DNA from: Planctomycetaceae bacterium UBA4732
GTDB lineage: Bacteria > Planctomycetota > Planctomycetia > Gemmatales > Gemmataceae
Assembly (NCBI GenBank): GCA_002404095.1
Contig: DHJA01000139.1
Coordinates: 1 to 8,614, forward strand
Length of the DNA: 8,614 bases
Reading direction: 5' to 3'
Shown here: positions 6,362 through 8,614 of the stretch, piece by piece
Layout: each line of letters opens with the position of its first letter
How positions within the stretch are numbered: the first letter of the stretch is position 1
Translations under genes and position numbers: made by a program
Notes under the pieces: generated by a model
The model's database searches: none
Seen by the model: only the letters and a program-made list of their open reading frames with translations
What the model was told of the DNA's origin: nothing

Positions 6362-6841
6362 TTAGCGGCCGTAGCCGGCGGTCCAGTAATTCGGCTGGAC
6401 GCCCGTCGGCATCACGCTCGCCGGATAGGGCCGAGCCATTGCGGCCGACAGCGGCCCGCCGTAGGGCATGGCCTGGGCGGAAGGGCCGGCGATGGCGGCG
6501 GGAGCGCAGGGGTCTGACGCACAGCCCGAGCAGGCCGGGAGCATCTGAATGCTGGGACCGCAACCGGGGTTGCCCGCGCCGCAGCCGCCGCAGAAGGGAT
6601 TGACGCCGTTGAAACACATATTGCCCGAAAAGGACGGGCTGAAGGCGTTGTAGTCCTTGATGCAGATCGTGCTGCAACACTTGCTGCAACAGTGGCTGAA
6701 GAGTCCACAGTGGCCGCAGCCGCCGCACTCGCCGCAACCGCCGTGGCAGACAAACAAGCCGAAGGTGTGAGCCTGGGACGGGGCCGCCCCCAGACCAAGC
6801 GACGCCAGACCGACAATCAACGAGAAGAGCATTTTTTTCAT
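6362..6841 (-). CDS. Secreted cysteine-rich protein of unknown function
   Basis: This 159-residue protein opens with a clear signal peptide: MKKMLF, a hydrophobic core, then a likely cleavage after PSQA at residue 24. The mature part holds 17 cysteines between residues 32 and 112. The densest block is GGCGECGGCGHCG followed by HCCSKCCSTIC, with a third group near 84-94 in GGCG and GCG contexts. The C-terminal 47 residues lack cysteine and are rich in Pro, Ala, Gly and Tyr. AGAGAGGA (6858-6851) sits 9 bases before the ATG; a second ATG at codon 4 is possible. I recognise no named domain. Such patterns suit a disulfide-linked surface or extracellular protein, or metal binding. The neighbouring metal-type efflux operon is suggestive only, since the two are separated by 368 bases. 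An A7 run spans codons 2 and 3. Confidence 0.8.
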   Translation of the reverse strand: MKKMLFSLIVGLASLGLGAAPSQAHTFGLFVCHGGCGECGGCGHCGLFSHCCSKCCSTICIKDYNAFSPSFSGNMCFNGVNPFCGGCGAGNPGCGPSIQMLPACSGCASDPCAPAAIAGPSAQAMPYGGPLSAAMARPYPASVMPTGVQPNYWTAGYGR

Positions 6842-7099
6842 GGCAAGAGGTCCTCTCTGAAAGCCGGGCGCACGGCCGCTACCGCCATCCTGGCGGCGGG
6901 CATACGCCCTAATGTTCTCGCAACTCTACACGCGCTTCCAACAAGACGCGGCAAATCGGCCTTGGTTTCCACCGGAATAACGAAGAGGGGTCGCGTCAAG
7001 AAAGATAAATTGATTGCCGGCCGCGCAAGCCGATGAACTTAACGGAAAGGCGCAAGAAACTCGATTTAGCGACAAGAATGGGTCAAGTCGCGGCCGGAG
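6842..7099. other. Gap between tsaD and the cysteine-rich gene
   Basis: No gene is seen. It must carry the leader, and probably the promoter, of the cysteine-rich gene. A compact stem CCGCCA-TCC-TGGCGG lies at 6882-6896, about 40 to 55 bases upstream of that gene's start, where it would be in the leader. No intrinsic terminator follows tsaD, and no confident promoter hexamers were found. Confidence 0.5.
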
Positions 7100-8119
7100 T
7101 CAGTCGAGCCGAGGTACGGCGTCGAGGTCAAGCGGCGACCGCAAGCCGCGCCGCCATTGTTCGACCGCGGCCGCCGCCATCGCCGCATTGTCTGTACACA
7201 GATCCGTAGAGGGGATAAATAGCTCGGCGCCTTCCTCACGCGCCATTCGCTCTAGCGCGTTGCGGAGCCGACCGTTGGCCGCGACGCCGCCGCCGACCGC
7301 CAGGCGCGGGAGCTTGGTGAGGCGAAGCGCCTGCCGACATTTTACCGTCAGCACATCCACGACCGCTTCCTGAAAGCTCGCCGCCAAGTCTGCCCGGCGT
7401 TTACCCGGACCGGGCGGCGCCGGCCGCGGACCATTCGGACCAGCCAGAGCATACAATACCGCCGTTTTCAATCCGCTAAAGCTAAAATCCAAGCGATCTT
7501 CGTGGAGGAAGGATCGCGGCAGACGAATGGCGCGCGGGTCGCCGGCCGCCGCTTCGCGCTCCACGGCCGGCCCTCCCGGAAAGCCGAGGCCGAGCAGATT
7601 GGCCACCTTGTCGAACGCTTCGCCGGCCGCGTCATCCAACGTACCGCCTAAGCGCTCGAAGGTCACGGCGTCGCGGCAGTGGAACAGGGTCGTATGGCCG
7701 CCGCTGACCACCAAGCCGACGCACGGGAATATGTCACGGCCAGCGGCGAGACGACAAGCATAGATGTGGCCGTGGACGTGATTGAGGCCGAACAGCGGTA
7801 GGTCGAGCGCCACGGCCAACATCTTGGCGGCGCTGACGCCGACAAGCAGCGCTCCCACTAAACCCGGCGTATGGTGAACGGCCACGCCAGCGAGCTGATC
7901 GAGGCGGACGCCCGCCTGCCGCAACGCTTCGTCGATGATGGGGAGCAATCGCTGGAGATGGGCGCGGGCCGCGACCTCCGGCACTACGCCTCCGAAGCGT
8001 GCGTGCAGGTCGGTCTGCGACGCGACGACATTGGCCAGCACGACCGGTTCATCCGTGAAGACTGCGGCGGCGGTTTCGTCGCAGGAGGTTTCAATGCCGA
8101 GAAAGAAGGTAGGATTCAT
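7100..8119 (-). CDS. tsaD: tRNA N6-adenosine threonylcarbamoyltransferase TsaD
   Basis: TsaD transfers the threonylcarbamoyl group from threonylcarbamoyl-AMP to A37 of tRNAs that read ANN codons, giving t6A. In bacteria it works with TsaB and TsaE in the cytoplasm. The 339-residue product has the usual length. It shows the N-terminal GIETSCDETAAAV nucleotide-binding segment, the metal-binding HxxxH motif (H114 and H118 in NHVHGHIYA), SGGHT at 139-143, DDAAGEAFDK at 162-171, FSFSGLKTAV at 212-221, GGGVAANGRLR at 276-286 and LCTDNAAM with D310. The start at 8119 gives the standard N-terminus; the Shine-Dalgarno site is weak. It begins 29 bases after the 104-residue gene, so the two are probably co-transcribed. 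Nothing is missing or odd. Confidence 0.97.
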   Translation of the reverse strand: MNPTFFLGIETSCDETAAAVFTDEPVVLANVVASQTDLHARFGGVVPEVAARAHLQRLLPIIDEALRQAGVRLDQLAGVAVHHTPGLVGALLVGVSAAKMLAVALDLPLFGLNHVHGHIYACRLAAGRDIFPCVGLVVSGGHTTLFHCRDAVTFERLGGTLDDAAGEAFDKVANLLGLGFPGGPAVEREAAAGDPRAIRLPRSFLHEDRLDFSFSGLKTAVLYALAGPNGPRPAPPGPGKRRADLAASFQEAVVDVLTVKCRQALRLTKLPRLAVGGGVAANGRLRNALERMAREEGAELFIPSTDLCTDNAAMAAAAVEQWRRGLRSPLDLDAVPRLD

Positions 8120-8148
8120 CGTCGTAAGTCAACTCACCGCTTCGCGGA

Positions 8149-8463
8149 CTACTGGCCTGCTTGGGCGGAGGCGAGGACCGGCTTGCAATACTCCCTTGAG
8201 TAGGCTTCGACCGCTAGGATCAATTGATCGATAGAAGTCGTCTCAAACTCCTTTTCAATATGATCCCATGACTTATAGTAGACTGTGACGGTGTACTCCC
8301 CGGACGCATCTCTTTCCGGATGCCAGCTCACGTCAATGAACATTTCCCCAGGCAAGGCGACGCCTAGTAAGTCGGCGGTAAGCAGAGCCGGATCATTTGT
8401 GCGGTACAGGTTGTTGAAGACAATTTCGGCGGAGGCGGGAATGTTTAGCGCAACAGGTTTCAT
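8149..8463 (-). CDS. Hypothetical protein, 104 residues
   Basis: I do not recognise this protein. It opens MKPVALNIPASAEIVFNNLY, has no signal peptide or membrane helix, and contains a single cysteine (C93). The middle looks like a beta-rich section (GEMFIDVSWHP, then GEYTVTVYYKSWD) and is followed by a likely helix (IDQLILAVEAYSREY), suggesting a small soluble alpha/beta fold. The start is strongly supported: AAGGAAGG (8477-8470) lies 6 bases before the ATG. It overlaps the stop of the upstream frame by ATGA, a sign of translational coupling, and precedes tsaD by 29 bases. Confidence 0.75.
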   Translation of the reverse strand: MKPVALNIPASAEIVFNNLYRTNDPALLTADLLGVALPGEMFIDVSWHPERDASGEYTVTVYYKSWDHIEKEFETTSIDQLILAVEAYSREYCKPVLASAQAGQ

Positions 8464-8591
8464 GCCACACCTTCCTTCTTTAGTTCCTTCGCCGTGATGG
8501 GCCGGCCGTGGTAGACGCCGTCTTGACCGACCTGCACCCGGATAAAATAGGTCTCTTGACCCAGGCTCGCCCCGATGATTCTAGTGCTTTG
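8460..8591 (-). CDS. 3' part of a small hypothetical gene, start not seen
   Basis: This open frame runs from just after a TGA (8594-8592) to a TGA at 8462-8460 and encodes 43 residues. The last part looks like real protein (IIGASLGQETYFIRVQVGQD, ending in AKELKKEGVA). Its stop shares ATGA with the start of the 104-residue gene. No ATG lies in the frame, and the only clear GTG is internal (in IRVQV). A nearby ATG at 8600-8598 opens a different frame (MRDKAL), so a one-base frameshift could have separated start and body. Alternatives are a non-standard start, a decayed gene or chance. Confidence 0.4.
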   Translation of the reverse strand, partial: QSTRIIGASLGQETYFIRVQVGQDGVYHGRPITAKELKKEGVA

Positions 8592-8614
8592 TCACGCATG
8601 GATTGATGGGTGGG

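Noticed and set aside
6829..6841. The A7 run at codons 2-3 of the cysteine-rich gene as a programmed frameshift site
   Set aside because: It lies at the very start of a gene whose signal peptide reads correctly in frame. No downstream alternative frame has protein character, and an AAA-rich start is common for signal peptides.

Overview
All well-supported genes in this window lie on the minus strand, so it reads biologically from right to left. The DNA is GC-rich. It carries GC-rich palindromic repeats between genes, a secreted cysteine-rich protein of a kind I associate with planctomycetes, and a large heavy-metal-type RND pump. Together these suggest a planctomycete, possibly Gemmataceae. 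That placement is an inference from general character, not from a marker gene.

Layout in transcription order: (1) At the right edge is the 3' end of a short coding frame with no visible start. Its stop overlaps, by ATGA, the start of a 104-residue protein of unknown function (8463 to 8149). (2) 29 bases later comes tsaD (8119 to 7100), the t6A tRNA-modification enzyme; these three may be one transcript. (3) After 258 bases follows a 159-residue secreted protein with 17 cysteines (6841 to 6362). (4) A 368-base gap holds a 27-bp inverted repeat, a 17-base palindrome and an AT-rich patch, and probably the promoter of the next operon. (5) A two-gene efflux operon follows. The first gene (5993 to 4077) fuses a complete response-regulator receiver domain, through a linker and one transmembrane helix, to an RND periplasmic adaptor. 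The second (3976 to 452) is a CzcA-like RND proton antiporter. Between them sits a perfect 31-bp inverted repeat that reaches into the pump's ribosome binding site. (6) Past the pump lie a diverged arm of the same repeat, a broken DDE-transposase-like remnant (about 416 to 138) and three copies of a 13-14 base repeat (35 to 122).

The adaptor and pump should form the inner-membrane and periplasmic parts of a tripartite efflux system. No TolC-like outer-membrane factor and no histidine kinase lie in the window. The most notable item is the receiver-adaptor fusion. Its cytoplasmic phosphorylation domain is covalently joined to the periplasmic arm of the pump, which suggests efflux controlled after translation by phosphorylation rather than only through transcription. 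The second theme is a family of GTAA-centred palindromic repeats. Two of its copies start within a few bases of a stop codon in the efflux operon.
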